A DNA stretch of 64,000 nucleotides from Fistulifera solaris (taxonomy: Eukaryota > Bacillariophyta > Bacillariophyceae > Naviculales > Stauroneidaceae). Numbering within the stretch: the first letter of the stretch is position 1; the number at the start of each line of letters is the position of its first letter. This document shows, one piece after another, positions 51,944-61,848 of this stretch. Made by a program: the position numbers and the translations under genes. The stretch spans positions 558,001-622,000 of the forward strand of contig AP026147.1 in NCBI GenBank assembly GCA_030295235.1. The letters are read 5' to 3'. The notes under the pieces were generated by a model. It was not told the origin of the DNA, ran no database searches, and was given only the letters and a program-made list of their open reading frames with translations.

Positions 51944-52018
51944 TAGAGTATCTGACTCGTCCTATGTGCGGTGGATTATCGCTTAGAATTCTTTATTAGG
52001 TTTGTTTAGGGTTACTGA

Positions 52019-54022
52019 CTATTCGCCATTGTTTTTGCCGTTCAACCATCTCAAGATTGCTTCTTCGACTAGAATAGCGTTTGCCTTGACATCCGCTACA
52101 GCGGTATCATCCTCGGCCCGATCATGAAATTGTTCGTAGCCAGGAACAATTTGAACTCCGCGTTGATCGTCTCGTCGTTTGCTTTGATGCACGCGATGGG
52201 CGTAGTCCTGTTCTAGTTGAATCAACGCACGCAACTGACTGTCGAGCCACTCAATTTCTGAAGATGAATCGCACAGAGGAAACTCGGTTTGTAGAAAGAA
52301 CTTTTGTAAAGTCCAATCATCGACAGTCGTTTCCCATGGACACGGTGGCCATTCCACATTACTTGTGTTGACAAGTTCGGGTGGCATGATCGAAGACGCT
52401 AACTCAGACTGCAATAGAATTGTGCCGTTTCGTTGCAGTCCATTGTCAACGATAAATTGCCATAAACCTCGCAATGCAAACATTTGTATGCAATTCGTGT
52501 ACGCTTCAACACCAGCCAAACGTCCCCTTTCGGACAATCGATTGGCCCCCAAACCAGGAATTTCGGTTTCCGAATAAATGGACACCGACGACGCTGGCGA
52601 AAGCAATGCCTGTCGGGCGTGCCAACAGAGACTGGCCGTTTCCGCGCGCAGAATCTTCCATCCCGTATAGTCTAAATGTCGTTGGGCTTTTCGCCGCGTC
52701 GCATATTTGGCTTCGTTCCGCGCCAATGTATACGGCGAACTCCGCAACAACCACCCCGGCAGAATATCGTTGCCTTCTCCACTCGCAACAATCAATGAAA
52801 AAGGCATGGTCACACGTTGGGGCGGTAGAGTCGTCCCGGCGGCTACCAACGTATACGGCGCGGACGAAAGATCGACGGGAAATTTAATGACCGTCGACAA
52901 TCCCTAAAAGACACCTTCTCCGGCCGTGCATTCCTGGTCGGGCAATCGGCCTGTATGATTCGAACCAACGTTGGCACCATAACCAACATTTCCGCGTCCC
53001 AATGGCCACAAACATCCGATTAGCAGTGATTGATGATGGGCGTTGGTGTTGGGTCCGACGATCGACGCATGTACCTCTCCCGCCGATACATGCACATCGG
53101 GACCGAGAATTGTTGAAACGACCAAACTGTGGGGACCGGCTTGGGCTTCTTCCATGAGTAACGTGTCCGAGACCGAAGAATGTTCCACAATGCACGCATT
53201 CCATTGCAGCATGACATTTTGAACCGTGGATCCCGAAGCGATCTTTGAGTGGGGCAACAAAATGGCATTCGAAATAGATGTAGCACCTTGTATAGACGCG
53301 TGCGGGTGCAAATAAATGGATTCAAGTGTTGGAGTATCTCGCACCAATGCATGTTGGTCCACAATATTCATGTGAATCATTCCGGATGGATGCGTCTTAT
53401 GCAAAGCCGAGGCTTTCATTTGTTGCACGACGTGTGGCATATCGACTTCGGGATGCACCGTAATAGGCCGCCCTCCTCCTCGTTCGGCACCGACGGTAAT
53501 CGTCATGAGACCTAAATGATCGTTAGAAGACCAATCGATGGTTCCGCAATTGATGATCGTCGCAAACGGACCAATATACGTGTTGCAAATGGATGTGTTG
53601 CGATATACTTTGGCTCGCAAATCAATAATGGAATTCGATATCAACAAATTGGAGTGCAAACCGGGAGGAAGTTTCTTTATCCACGTCGGATTTTCCGTAG
53701 AGTCCTCTTCCTCGTCTACGAAAACGAGTATAGCAGTATCAGCGAATCGAGTCTCCTGAATGACATTAGACAGACCGATTGCGTGACTTTCGTTGATTGT
53801 TGCTGTCGGCGTCACCAATCGTACTTGACTCCAATCTTCACACGAACAGGACTGCTGTTGTAGTGCGTCAATTTCGTCCGAAAACAATCCGCGCATCGAT
53901 TGTTGCTCCGAGACGCTTTGAATTTCCGAAGATGACGACCAAGCGAGTGAAAGCAAATGTTGACATGTTTCGATGCGTGTCGTTCGTTCGTTGCCGCTTT
54001 GCAGAAAATCAGGATGTGTCAT
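52019..54022 (-). CDS. DUF4954-family protein split by an in-frame TAG
   Basis: A 667-codon reading unit with a single TAG at 52906-52904. The upstream 372 codons (MTHPDFLQSGNERTTRIE) carry many hexapeptide-like turns of a left-handed beta helix (VYRNTSICNTYIGPFATIINCG, HPHASIQGATSISNAILLPHSKIASGSTVQNVMLQWNACIVEHSSVSDTLL). They end in SNHTGRLPDQECTAGEGVF, a conserved DUF4954 stretch. Directly after the stop, in the same frame, the family sequence resumes: GLSTVIKFPVDLSSAPYTLVAAGTTLPPQRVTMPFSLI. The total fits whole DUF4954 proteins. The stop falls where Phe or Tyr is expected; one base change from TAC or TAT would explain it. It may be a real nonsense allele, readthrough or a consensus error. 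Left-handed helices of this type are usual in sugar-nucleotide or acyl transferases. Confidence 0.8.
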
Positions 54023-54357
54023 GTTTCAAGACGTCTTGTTTCGAATGAAATGAATTGAAATGAAATGAATGACAAGAAGGAGATTGTTGGAATGAGCTTT
54101 CGTCTTTCAATGACTTTTCATTGTTGTGCTGCAATAATAAATAAATACTCCGTACGTAGTAACTAGTAATGCGAAGGGTGACGATAATTAGTTTGTGACT
54201 CTATTATAAGTAGTACTTACAAATGTCACAGTGTCGTTTTCCTCGGCGTAATAGAACTTTTATCTCATCAAACTGGATTATTTTCTTCTTTTCTCGTGTA
54301 GTTTCACTACTTAATACATTCAACAAATAAATGCATGCCCCTGTCATCGAACAAGGA
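54023..54357. other. Intergenic
   Basis: Upstream of the DUF4954 gene and downstream of the DUF924 gene. One TACTCCGTA at 54146-54154. Confidence 0.4.
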
Positions 54358-55248
54358 TTACTTGGTCTCTTCTGATGCAGCCGCCGCCGCCATTTGACTC
54401 TTGGCCCACATGGGCAAATTTTCTACATCCTTCAACCACATGTCTTCTTCCGGGGTATTCGTACGTCCCTTGACGAAATTACGATGCGGATAACGACCGA
54501 AGCGTTCAATGACTTGGGAATGATCCAACGCCATTTCACGTTGAATCTTCCACATGTTGGCAAATTGGGGTGGTGACATGGCTTCGGCCTTTTCCATAAC
54601 TTTCAAAATGGTCTGATGATCTTCCAACGATTCCGAATGCATAAAGGCGGTATTCAGAAAGACGGTATACGGCAAATAGATTTCACCGTCGGTGTTACCG
54701 TCTTCCGATAAGAACAAATCGGCCACTTGCCGAGCACGTTGCAACGCGACGGGATCGTAGGCAAATGCCTCCAAACTCCCACGGAAACAGTTGCGAGACA
54801 GTTGATCGCATAAAATGATTTCGCTCATGTAATCATCGATGCGACTCGTCGTGAGAGGCTGCGCGCTTTGCATCGACTCGTTGGGAAGAAAGGTGCCCTT
54901 CCCGGCGGCACGAATCGCTTCGGTAAAAGTCGATTGACACAACTGATCGTATTCGGGTAACCCTTTCCACCACAAATCATTCATGGCTTGAAGACAGTGG
55001 CCCTGTCGAAGACCCGTCTCGATCGATTCTGGATCTTGAAAGTTGACACCAAAAAAGAACGATAAGACCGATTCAGGTGTCATGGGATTTTGTACGGCGG
55101 CTTGAATAAACGGCTGGCCGACAAATTCAGCAAATGAAAGAGGTTGCGTCATGGTATCAGTCGTCGTTGTGAATGTACGGTGAGTTCGAATAGTGTAACG
55201 ATGAAGACTTATTGGTAAACGACCGGAAAGGAAAGATCGCAAGATCAT
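54358..55248 (-). CDS. DUF924-family protein, probably mitochondrial
   Basis: 296-aa member of the DUF924 (TPR-like all-helical) family, widespread in bacteria and eukaryotes, biochemical role unsettled. Signatures: ESVLSFFFG at the start of the domain, ILCDQLSRNCFRGSLEAFAYDPVALQRARQ (usual DQFSRN.FRG..AFA.D..A), LPYTVFLNTAFMHSESLEDH and a terminal ERFGRYPHRNFVKGRTNTPEEDMWL. The N-terminus before MTQPLSF is basic and Ser/Thr-rich without acids (MILRSFLSGRLPISLHRYTIRTHRTFTTTT), a likely mitochondrial presequence, which supports the ATG at 55248. Single exon. Confidence 0.9.
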   Translation of the reverse strand: MILRSFLSGRLPISLHRYTIRTHRTFTTTTDTMTQPLSFAEFVGQPFIQAAVQNPMTPESVLSFFFGVNFQDPESIETGLRQGHCLQAMNDLWWKGLPEYDQLCQSTFTEAIRAAGKGTFLPNESMQSAQPLTTSRIDDYMSEIILCDQLSRNCFRGSLEAFAYDPVALQRARQVADLFLSEDGNTDGEIYLPYTVFLNTAFMHSESLEDHQTILKVMEKAEAMSPPQFANMWKIQREMALDHSQVIERFGRYPHRNFVKGRTNTPEEDMWLKDVENLPMWAKSQMAAAAASEETK

Positions 55249-55385
55249 GCACTTTTTCTTCTCCTGTTCACTCGCTCCTCTTTATCAGCGATAAGATATT
55301 GATCGTTTTTATGATAAGAAGGTGAATGATCGTCGTCGATGTTCGACACTTCAGAATCGAACAACCACAAAGGAACAAAATCGAA

Positions 55386-55416
55386 GTCGTCGTCGTCGTC
55401 GTCGTCGTCGTCGCGG
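55386..55416. repeat. GTC trinucleotide microsatellite
   Basis: About nine GTC/TCG units in a row, just before the minisatellite. Confidence 0.9.
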
Positions 55417-55438
55417 TGCAAAAAAGATCGCGCGACCC

Positions 55439-56143
55439 ACTCATGACTGAAAGGCTGTCCTACGAGAAAAAAAGTAATCTACACTAAAGTGTATAGTACT
55501 TGGAGCACTCATGACTGAAAGGCAAAGAGCTGTTATAGCTCTTTGTTGAAAGGCTGTCCTACGAGAAAAAAAGTACTTGTAATTTACACTAAAGTGTATA
55601 GTGCTTGGAGCTCTCATGACTCATGACTGAAAGGCTGTCCTACGAGAAAAAAAGTAATCTACACTAAAGTGTATAGTACTTGGAGCACTCATGACTGAAA
55701 GGCAAAGAGCTGTTATAGCTCTTTGTTGAAAGGCTGTCCTACGTCCTACGAGAAAAAAGTACTTGTAATTTACACTAAAGTGTATAGTGCTTGGAGCTCT
55801 CATGACTCATGACTGAAAGGCTGTCCTACGAGAAAAAAAGTAATCTACACTAAAGTGTATAGTGCTTGGAGCACTCATGACTGAAAGGCTGTCTTACGAG
55901 AAAAAAGTAATCTACACTAAAGTGTATAGTGCTTGGTGCACTCATGACTGAAAGGCTGTCCTACGAGAAAAAAAGTAATCTACACTAAAGTGTATAGTAC
56001 TTGGAGCACTCATGACTGAAAGGCTGTCCTACGAGAAAAAAGTAATCTACACTAAAGTGTATAGTACTTGGAGCACTCATGACTGAAAGGCTGTCCTACG
56101 AGAAAAAGTAATCTACACTAAAGTGTATAGTGCTTGGTGCACA
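55439..56143. repeat. Hairpin minisatellite, nine units
   Basis: About nine units of roughly 67-69 bp, alternating near the left side with longer units. Each has CTCATGACTGAAAGGCTGTC, CTACGAGAAAAA and the palindrome TACACTAAAGTGTATAG. The longer units insert AAAGAGCTgTTATAGCTCTTT, a second hairpin. On the reverse strand a unit reads ACTATACACTTTAGTG ... TTTCAGTCATGAGT, the same order of boxes as the dispersed hairpin element. Unit-to-unit identity is high, so the expansion is recent. Confidence 0.95.
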
Positions 56144-56562
56144 CAACACGACGCGCGGCATATCGACATGATTATCTTCCGTAGCATCAAAAAAATGGGA
56201 GAATTGTGATGAAATGTGATGATGCCAGCTGTAGGTATCAAGGTAACTCAACGACATGAAGATTTATGAACAGTTTAGTTCGGGACTATATTCATCATTC
56301 GTGACTGTATGCAGTCGTGGTTTTGTTCCGCGAGAGTCGAGACCAAGAAAGTTGGAGGCTCTATGGTACTGTACTTGTACTCCGGATAAGTTCGCCCATC
56401 TGGGCTCTTCGACGTAAGTAACTATAGTTGTACACAAAACCGGTTGAATAGATAATGACGGTCGTAGTTTACCATGTTAATAAGACAATGGAATTTTAAT
56501 GTGCAAGCTGGCTCAGAGAAAATCGCGATAATTCACCTTTTTGAGCTCTTTCGTTTCAAGCT
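56144..56562. other. Intergenic
   Basis: Between the minisatellite and the sulfotransferase 3' end. Contains a partial hairpin match near 56299-56320 (GACTGTATGCAGTCGTGG). No gene. Confidence 0.4.
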
Positions 56563-57633
56563 TTAGGCGCGCTTTGCTTTTTTAGTCTCCGCAGCTGCAC
56601 TCGTTATCATAGATACTCCGCATCGCGCAATACGATACGCGAAATACGTTTGTAACGAAATCCATAAAGGCAAGCCGGCGGCAACTACATCCATAACCCA
56701 ACGGACCGTCTGCAAGCTGCTTCGATCGTTGACATTCGGAAAATCTTGTTGTCGCAATGCATCGTTATCAACACCGAGAAATTGTAGCAAAGGAGCCCAA
56801 CCTTGTTTAACATTAAACACCAACAGTCGATCCGGAGGAAGTGTCTGCTGACATCGTTTTAGAAAATCCTGATGTAACGCAATCCATCGTTCTTTCTGAC
56901 CTGGATCATCGACAATGGCCGGATGATGCAATATCTCAAACCACGGCAGTGGACGATAAATGTGTTCCGGATACTGCGAGTGCGTGCGGGGGAAATCTTC
57001 CAAAATGGTCAAAAGCTGCTCGGGGAAATCAAAATTTCCAATGAGCCATTTCCACGGCCGACAAATCAAATGCCCCATCAAGTGTGTAATATCCGACCAT
57101 GATTCGAACCACTTATCTTCATTGTCACGCACGGTAAAGAGTACTTTCGCATTAGGTCGCAACTCCGCCAAGGGCAAAGCAAATAAATTGACGGGAAAAT
57201 CCAGTGTCGCAGTATACCCTTCCGCTTCAATATCTTTCAGTAGAGCTTCTAGTTCGGTGAGATTATGGTACTGCTTGTAGTCTTCTGCCGCTCTCAACCA
57301 TCGCGGAATGTGTTCACTGTGTTCTAACATGGAACGCGTGTCGTAAACTTTGTGACCCAAGATTTTGAGCGCTTCTTCCGTCGACTTGGTCCCCGACCGA
57401 GCAAAGCCGGCTCCCAACACTTGCATGCCTTTATTGCTCGCTGAATCATCATCAATATGGGAACTGTGTTTGCGTCGGACAAAATCCAAAACAAATTCAA
57501 AAGCACCGGCGAGTTTGCTGCGTGATTGTTGTTGTTGTTGTTGTTGCTGTTGCGCCGCGACGGCGAGGAGACAACAACTGCCCACGAGTAAAGCTGTTGT
57601 GGTGTAACTGCTTTTCCAAGAATAATGATTCAT
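56563..57633 (-). CDS. Sulfotransferase-like P-loop protein (Sulfotransfer_4 type), membrane-anchored
   Basis: 356-aa protein related to the Sulfotransfer_4 group (large in fungi and protists; substrates mostly unknown). MQVLGAGFARSGTKSTEEALKILGHKVYDTR is the 5'-PSB-like P-loop that binds PAPS. KVLFTVRDNEDKWFESW matches the 3'-phosphate-binding Arg/Ser region. FEILHHPAIVDDPGQKERWIALHQDFLKRCQQTLPPDRLLVFNVKQGWAPLLQFLG closes the fold. The N-terminus has a hydrophobic segment (TTALLVGSCCLLAVAA) followed by an eight-Gln run, and the C-terminus a second hydrophobic stretch, so a Golgi membrane location is likely. Single exon. The poly-Gln comes from a CAA repeat and may vary between strains. Confidence 0.87.
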   Translation of the reverse strand: MNHYSWKSSYTTTALLVGSCCLLAVAAQQQQQQQQQSRSKLAGAFEFVLDFVRRKHSSHIDDDSASNKGMQVLGAGFARSGTKSTEEALKILGHKVYDTRSMLEHSEHIPRWLRAAEDYKQYHNLTELEALLKDIEAEGYTATLDFPVNLFALPLAELRPNAKVLFTVRDNEDKWFESWSDITHLMGHLICRPWKWLIGNFDFPEQLLTILEDFPRTHSQYPEHIYRPLPWFEILHHPAIVDDPGQKERWIALHQDFLKRCQQTLPPDRLLVFNVKQGWAPLLQFLGVDNDALRQQDFPNVNDRSSLQTVRWVMDVVAAGLPLWISLQTYFAYRIARCGVSMITSAAAETKKAKRA

Positions 57634-58133
57634 TGTGAATGTAATTATTTATAGACCTGTGAAATGAAGGATGCTTTTTTCATTGTCATTCGTCGCACAT
57701 GAAGCATCTAAACATGCGCGTCGCATGAGTGTACCAGTAAAATGTGCAATGCGCGGTCGCCGCAAATTCTGGTTCTTGAGCACGTTCTGTACTTGGGGCA
57801 TAAAACTAGCTAATGTGTTTGCTAATGTTCTTGGATGTTCCGAAGACCACTGTACGACTTTTCAGTGACGTACGACGCACGTGTCGCAGTAGGAATGAAA
57901 AAACTGCGACGATGCACAAAAAACAAAAATGAAACCGAAACCGATGAGCCCCTTGATGAGCCCAGCACGATATGAGATAAATGATGGTTGATGATAGCTT
58001 TGTGGATCAGTTTCCGACACTTATACGAAACGACTAGAAGTAATTCAAACACAAAACGCTGAAAGTCAAGCCGCTGTCGTTTGTATTCATCCCCCTTTCG
58101 AGCAGTCTTCGATAACTTGTATCGGATCGAATC
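57634..58133. other. Divergent promoter region
   Basis: Between the sulfotransferase and double-cupin genes. A minus frame at 57822-58253 is non-coding in character. Confidence 0.35.
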
Positions 58134-59210
58134 ATGATGACGTCGATACGCATCACAACGTCCTTCACCTTTGCCGCGTTGCTTTTGATGACTTGTCACA
58201 AGGTCGTCGAAGCGTTTGTTCCTCAAAAATATCAACAATCGACCTTGTCGCACAAAATGGCCTTGAATGATTATCTTTCCTCGCTTTCTTCTCCTTCGTT
58301 TTCAACATCAGCGGTGCTAGCGCCTCATCCTTCCTCCGTCGCACCCACGCCATCGGTTACTCGTAAGTCTTATGCCTTACAATTAAAACAAGCAAATCCT
58401 TCTTATCAGTCCTAACTGAATCACTTTATCGTATCACTCTTTCATTTTCTTCTTTTTTTCATTCGATAGCAGATAGTCCAACAGACACTTCTTATTTTTC
58501 ACACGCCCCGCTCTCTGTTTTCGCTCTCGATCAATTGAAAACCAAAGGACCGCGGGCCAATGCCGATGTCGGTCAACCCTGGGATGCGAGTCGTTCTTTT
58601 TATGATGATGATATCATGGCATCGGGAAGTTGGTGGTGTGCCCAGGTGGATGGCCGTCTCCGAAACAACGCACGACGACCGAAATCTTTTATGTGTTGCA
58701 CGGACACGGATGTTTGACAGATCTGGATGGCACGCGACATTACTTTGGTCCCGGTGATACCGTGATTTTGCCCAAGGGATGGAGTGGACGATGGGATGTT
58801 TTGGAAGCGATTCATAAAGTATGGTTTGTGCACGAGCATCCCCACATCGAAGAGTCGTCGCAACCCATTCGGGTACGAATTGTGCCGTATCACATGGCGT
58901 CTCCGCAGTATTTGGTACACAAGGGTGTACGACCGGATGCGACCCACGGAGCGCCCCGTACCTCTTCGAGTGTATTGTACGATGTGGGTCCGACCGAAGT
59001 CGGCTTCTGGACGTGTACACCGGGATCGTTTCCGTGCCAACATCGTTCCACTACGGAATGCTTTCATGTCCTGGAGGGATTGTTCTTTTGACCAACGAGG
59101 ATGGTACAGCGCAACGGTGTCGAGCGGGTGACACGGTGGTATTACCGAAAGGTTGGTCGGGACATTGGGATGTGATCGAAACGGTCAAGAAACTATGGGT
59201 GGTGGTATGA
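58134..59210 (+). CDS. Secreted or plastid double-cupin protein, two exons
   Basis: Signal peptide (SFTFAALLLMTCHKVVEAF-VPQ) with an A-F junction, then a Ser/Pro linker. Exon 1 ends at 58362 (GTAAGT); exon 2 starts after an AG near 58469-58472. Two consecutive small cupin units follow. First: GGWPSPKQRTTTEIFYVLHGHGCLTDLDGTRHYFGPGDTVILPKGWSGRWDVLEAIHKVWFVHEHP. Second: VGFWTCTPGSFPCQHRSTTECFHVLEGLFFLTNEDGTAQRCRAGDTVVLPKGWSGHWDVIETVKKLWVVV. These resemble the DUF861/EutQ-like cupin_3 group. The reading crosses two places where one base seems missing: a C3 run at 58641-58643 (WWCA-PGGWP) and near 59082-59089 (EGLF-LLTNEDG). The internal duplication (PKGWSGxWDV in each unit) supports the joined reading. 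Confidence 0.75.
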
Positions 59211-59566
59211 GCATGATATATTTTTAATCACAGCGGGAAATGAAAGAAAACCACCTGCTATAAGCTAGTATTCTAGTTGCGTATAAGAAGGTGAAACTTT
59301 CTTTCGAGACTCTGGATAGGTGTCATAATATTATCTTTCGTCCGACAATATTCTGCCAGACAGAACTTCTGTGTGATTTCCAGAAATTCTGGAGAAGGTT
59401 TTCACGACTGGCGGTTTTGTCATGCGTCATGCGTCACGAATTCATTCGCCATCATTACTCCGTATTATTTTTCGCGTCTCAGAAAAGGGCATCTCTAGCT
59501 GCGAGCATTGATGCGAATGATGATCAACTATTATTTGTTATTATACTTTTAACAGTAACAATTCTC
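59211..59566. other. Intergenic
   Basis: Between the double-cupin stop and the SURF1 start. It contains a TACTCCGTA at 59456-59464, about 100 bp before the SURF1 ATG. Confidence 0.45.
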
Positions 59567-60367
59567 ATGAGCAGCAGCAAAGGACTCTCAAAAGCCGGTC
59601 AAGTTTTCTTCGGAGGCCTTTGTGTCGGAACCTTTGGCTTGGGAACCTGGCAAACGCAACGCTACTTTGAAAAGATTCGTCTCATGGAAGAACGACAGAA
59701 TGATTTACAGAAAGCACCTACAACAACATTCAATTTACAAGAAATACAACAACAAACGAACAACTTTTGTCAACTGCAGCTCCAAGGACGTTACGATCAT
59801 CGACACGAATTTCTGGTAGGCCCGCGCGGTCCTCCTCCTGGTGCTTTGCCCGATACGGCGGGAGGAATCAGTTCCGCACCACAAGGATACTTTGTCATGA
59901 CACCTTTCATACTAAAGAAATCGGGAGAAACGGTAATTGTCAATCGAGGATGGGTTCCACGGGCCATGGTGGTACCCGACCGGCGGCAGTCTAACGCTCC
60001 GAGAAATGATTTGTTGCAATGGGATCGTCCCGACACGGTGACTGACTTGGTGGTGGTTCCGGCTCGTGCCGAAACACCCAAATCGTTGTTGGTCGCACAA
60101 CACGACTTTCAAGCGCAACCCCCACGACTCTTTTGGTACGATCAAGTGGCCATGCAAGCCGCCGCCGGACTCCCCTTGCAACCGCCTTCCTTGATGGTCA
60201 CGGCAATACAGCCCAAAGATCAACCATCTTCTTTGCCGTTACGACCGCCCGTCGAGCATGTGGGAGATTTCAAAGTTACACCCGCCATCCATGTGGGTTA
60301 TGCCGCCACGTGGTACGGTTTGTCGTTGGCGGGGGTGTACATGACGCGGATGCTTCTTCGCAGATGA
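59567..60367 (+). CDS. SURF1: SURF1, cytochrome c oxidase assembly factor
   Basis: 266-aa inner mitochondrial membrane protein needed to assemble complex IV. Two membrane helices bracket the intermembrane domain: an N-terminal one (FFGGLCVGTFGLGTWQTQRYFEK) and a C-terminal one (HVGYAATWYGLSLAGVYMTRM). Family signatures include GTWQxxRxxxK, LQLQGRYDHRHEFLVGPRGPP, GYFVMTPFILKKSGETVIVNRGWVP and the terminal YAxTWYxLS. I start at ATG 59567 (MSSSKGLSK): the longer frame to 59291 is not conserved in style, although an upstream mitochondrial presequence is not excluded. Confidence 0.92.
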   Translation: MSSSKGLSKAGQVFFGGLCVGTFGLGTWQTQRYFEKIRLMEERQNDLQKAPTTTFNLQEIQQQTNNFCQLQLQGRYDHRHEFLVGPRGPPPGALPDTAGGISSAPQGYFVMTPFILKKSGETVIVNRGWVPRAMVVPDRRQSNAPRNDLLQWDRPDTVTDLVVVPARAETPKSLLVAQHDFQAQPPRLFWYDQVAMQAAAGLPLQPPSLMVTAIQPKDQPSSLPLRPPVEHVGDFKVTPAIHVGYAATWYGLSLAGVYMTRMLLRR

Positions 60368-60497
60368 AATCAAATTGAAACAAACGCTGAAGACTAAAAT
60401 GAAAATTTTCTTTTGCTTATGTAGTATTTATGAGTTTCTTTCTTTGATAGCTGCGAACGTTTTTGCATAGAACGAGTGGAATGCACGGAATATGCCC

Positions 60498-61111
60498 TTA
60501 GCCACGCGACGAACTGGTATCTTCTTCCTGATCACGTCGAATACACAAAGCTTCCAATTCTTCCAAATCCAAATTGTATCCCATCATAGCAAAAGCTCTC
60601 TTCCACGAGGATTTCTTTTCGTCCGGTTGATCCATGCGACCTTGCGATTTGCCAAGACAGAACAAGGTCTTGGCCACGCGTTCCGGTGGATCTTCATTTT
60701 GCGTTTGCAATGCAAGACAGGCCGTGTAGGCTTTCCTAGCGCCCGCGAAATCGTCCATCTCTTCACGGATCATGCCCAAAAGAACTGCACTTCGGCCAAT
60801 ACATCGATCGGAAACAGGTCGGGTCCGGTTTGAGACGCGGCAACGAGGTTCACGAGCCAAATGGAGACATACTCCAGCTCGGTACGATCCTTTCGAGTGG
60901 CCAATCCACGGAATACCAGACCACTTTGATCGTCGGTGGTGCGAGGAATGAACCACGTCGCCAACAACTCCAAATCATTCCAATCGAGTGGCGCCGAAAA
61001 GGTTTCGATGAGTTTGATCAGACGATTGGCATCACGAGGAGAGCAACCATTAGTCTTGAAAGAAATTGGTTTCTCGGTCGATCGGGAAAACCACGACTTG
61101 GCTCTGAACAT
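60498..61111 (-). CDS. TPR-like small protein
   Basis: About 204 aa when two frames are joined. ATG 61111 opens MFRAKSWFSRSTEKPISFKTNG; then RLIKLIETFSAPLDWNDLELLATWFIPRTTDDQSG and ELEYVSIWLVNLVAASQTGPDLFPIDVLAE. One base appears missing at 60791-60792 (GAAGTG), after which the other frame gives SAVLLGMIREEMDDFAGARKAYTACLALQTQNEDPPERVAKTLFCLGKSQGRMDQPDEKKSSWKRAFAMMGYNLDLEELEALCIRRDQEED. The helix pair SAVLLGMIREEMDDFAGARKAYTACLAL matches a TPR repeat. TPRs are protein-binding scaffolds; the partner is unknown. The gene is convergent with SURF1. Confidence 0.65.
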
Positions 61112-61848
61112 TGTATGAGGAGCAGAAGAAGATATTGAATGCAGTGAGGGAATAATAAAGACGGAAAATTGTACAAGCTGATGAGAGGGGAAATCACAAT
61201 GCAATTCTTCGATAATCGGCAACAAGCTTCGCCAGCAAACTACAGACACGAAACAAATATTATGTGGCAAGGCGAAGCAGCCTCTTTCGCAGAAAGAGAG
61301 GGGATGTGAGAAAAAAACGATCACCGAAAGGTGCACAACATCAAAAACGCAAGATTCATAAGAGCAAAGATATAGTACTGCCTTGGGCTCTGACTCTGAC
61401 GCGTCTCGATTCTAAATGTTATAGCTTTCTTCAGCGATTGCAAAGCGATTACTTGCAGAATGTGATTGTGAATTGTGACGTTCTTACAAGGTTGCAAGGT
61501 TCAACTTGCAAGCGCAATCTTTCGTCTTCGAACTTCGAATTGCCGAAATGCCGATGGCCACACAATTTTGTGATGGATGCGGTGCTCACAGAAAAGGCGG
61601 GTCGTAAGAATGACTCTTCATGTGTGACTGATTCCGATAAGTAAAAACTGCTCAGCAGACTCAGATTTACCTAATATCATTGAAGATGGAGTTTCGTCAT
61701 GACGAACTGCGGCAATAGATAAGTGGTTGATAACGTCAATCACAATTCCATCTCACTAGTCAAGATGAGGGACGGGTCAACAGCTAAGGCGTGCGTTTCC
61801 GAGAAAAACTTTAACTAGGTCAAGAGGATAGCGGTCAAATTAAAGGCT
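61112..61848. other. Intergenic
   Basis: Upstream of the TPR-like gene and downstream of the coiled-coil gene. A 126-codon plus frame (61264-61644) has no protein character. Confidence 0.4.

Noticed and set aside
52894-52915. Idea that an 11-nt GT...AG intron removes the TAG in the DUF4954 gene
   Set aside because: Far too short to be spliced, and removal would not keep the frame.
55439-56143. Reading frame and CRISPR-like reading of the minisatellite
   Set aside because: The 60-codon frame at 55621-55803 is a by-product of repetition, and no constant-spacer pattern exists.
61264-61644. 126-codon plus frame between the TPR and coiled-coil genes
   Set aside because: Composition is random-like and there is no recognisable start context or motif.
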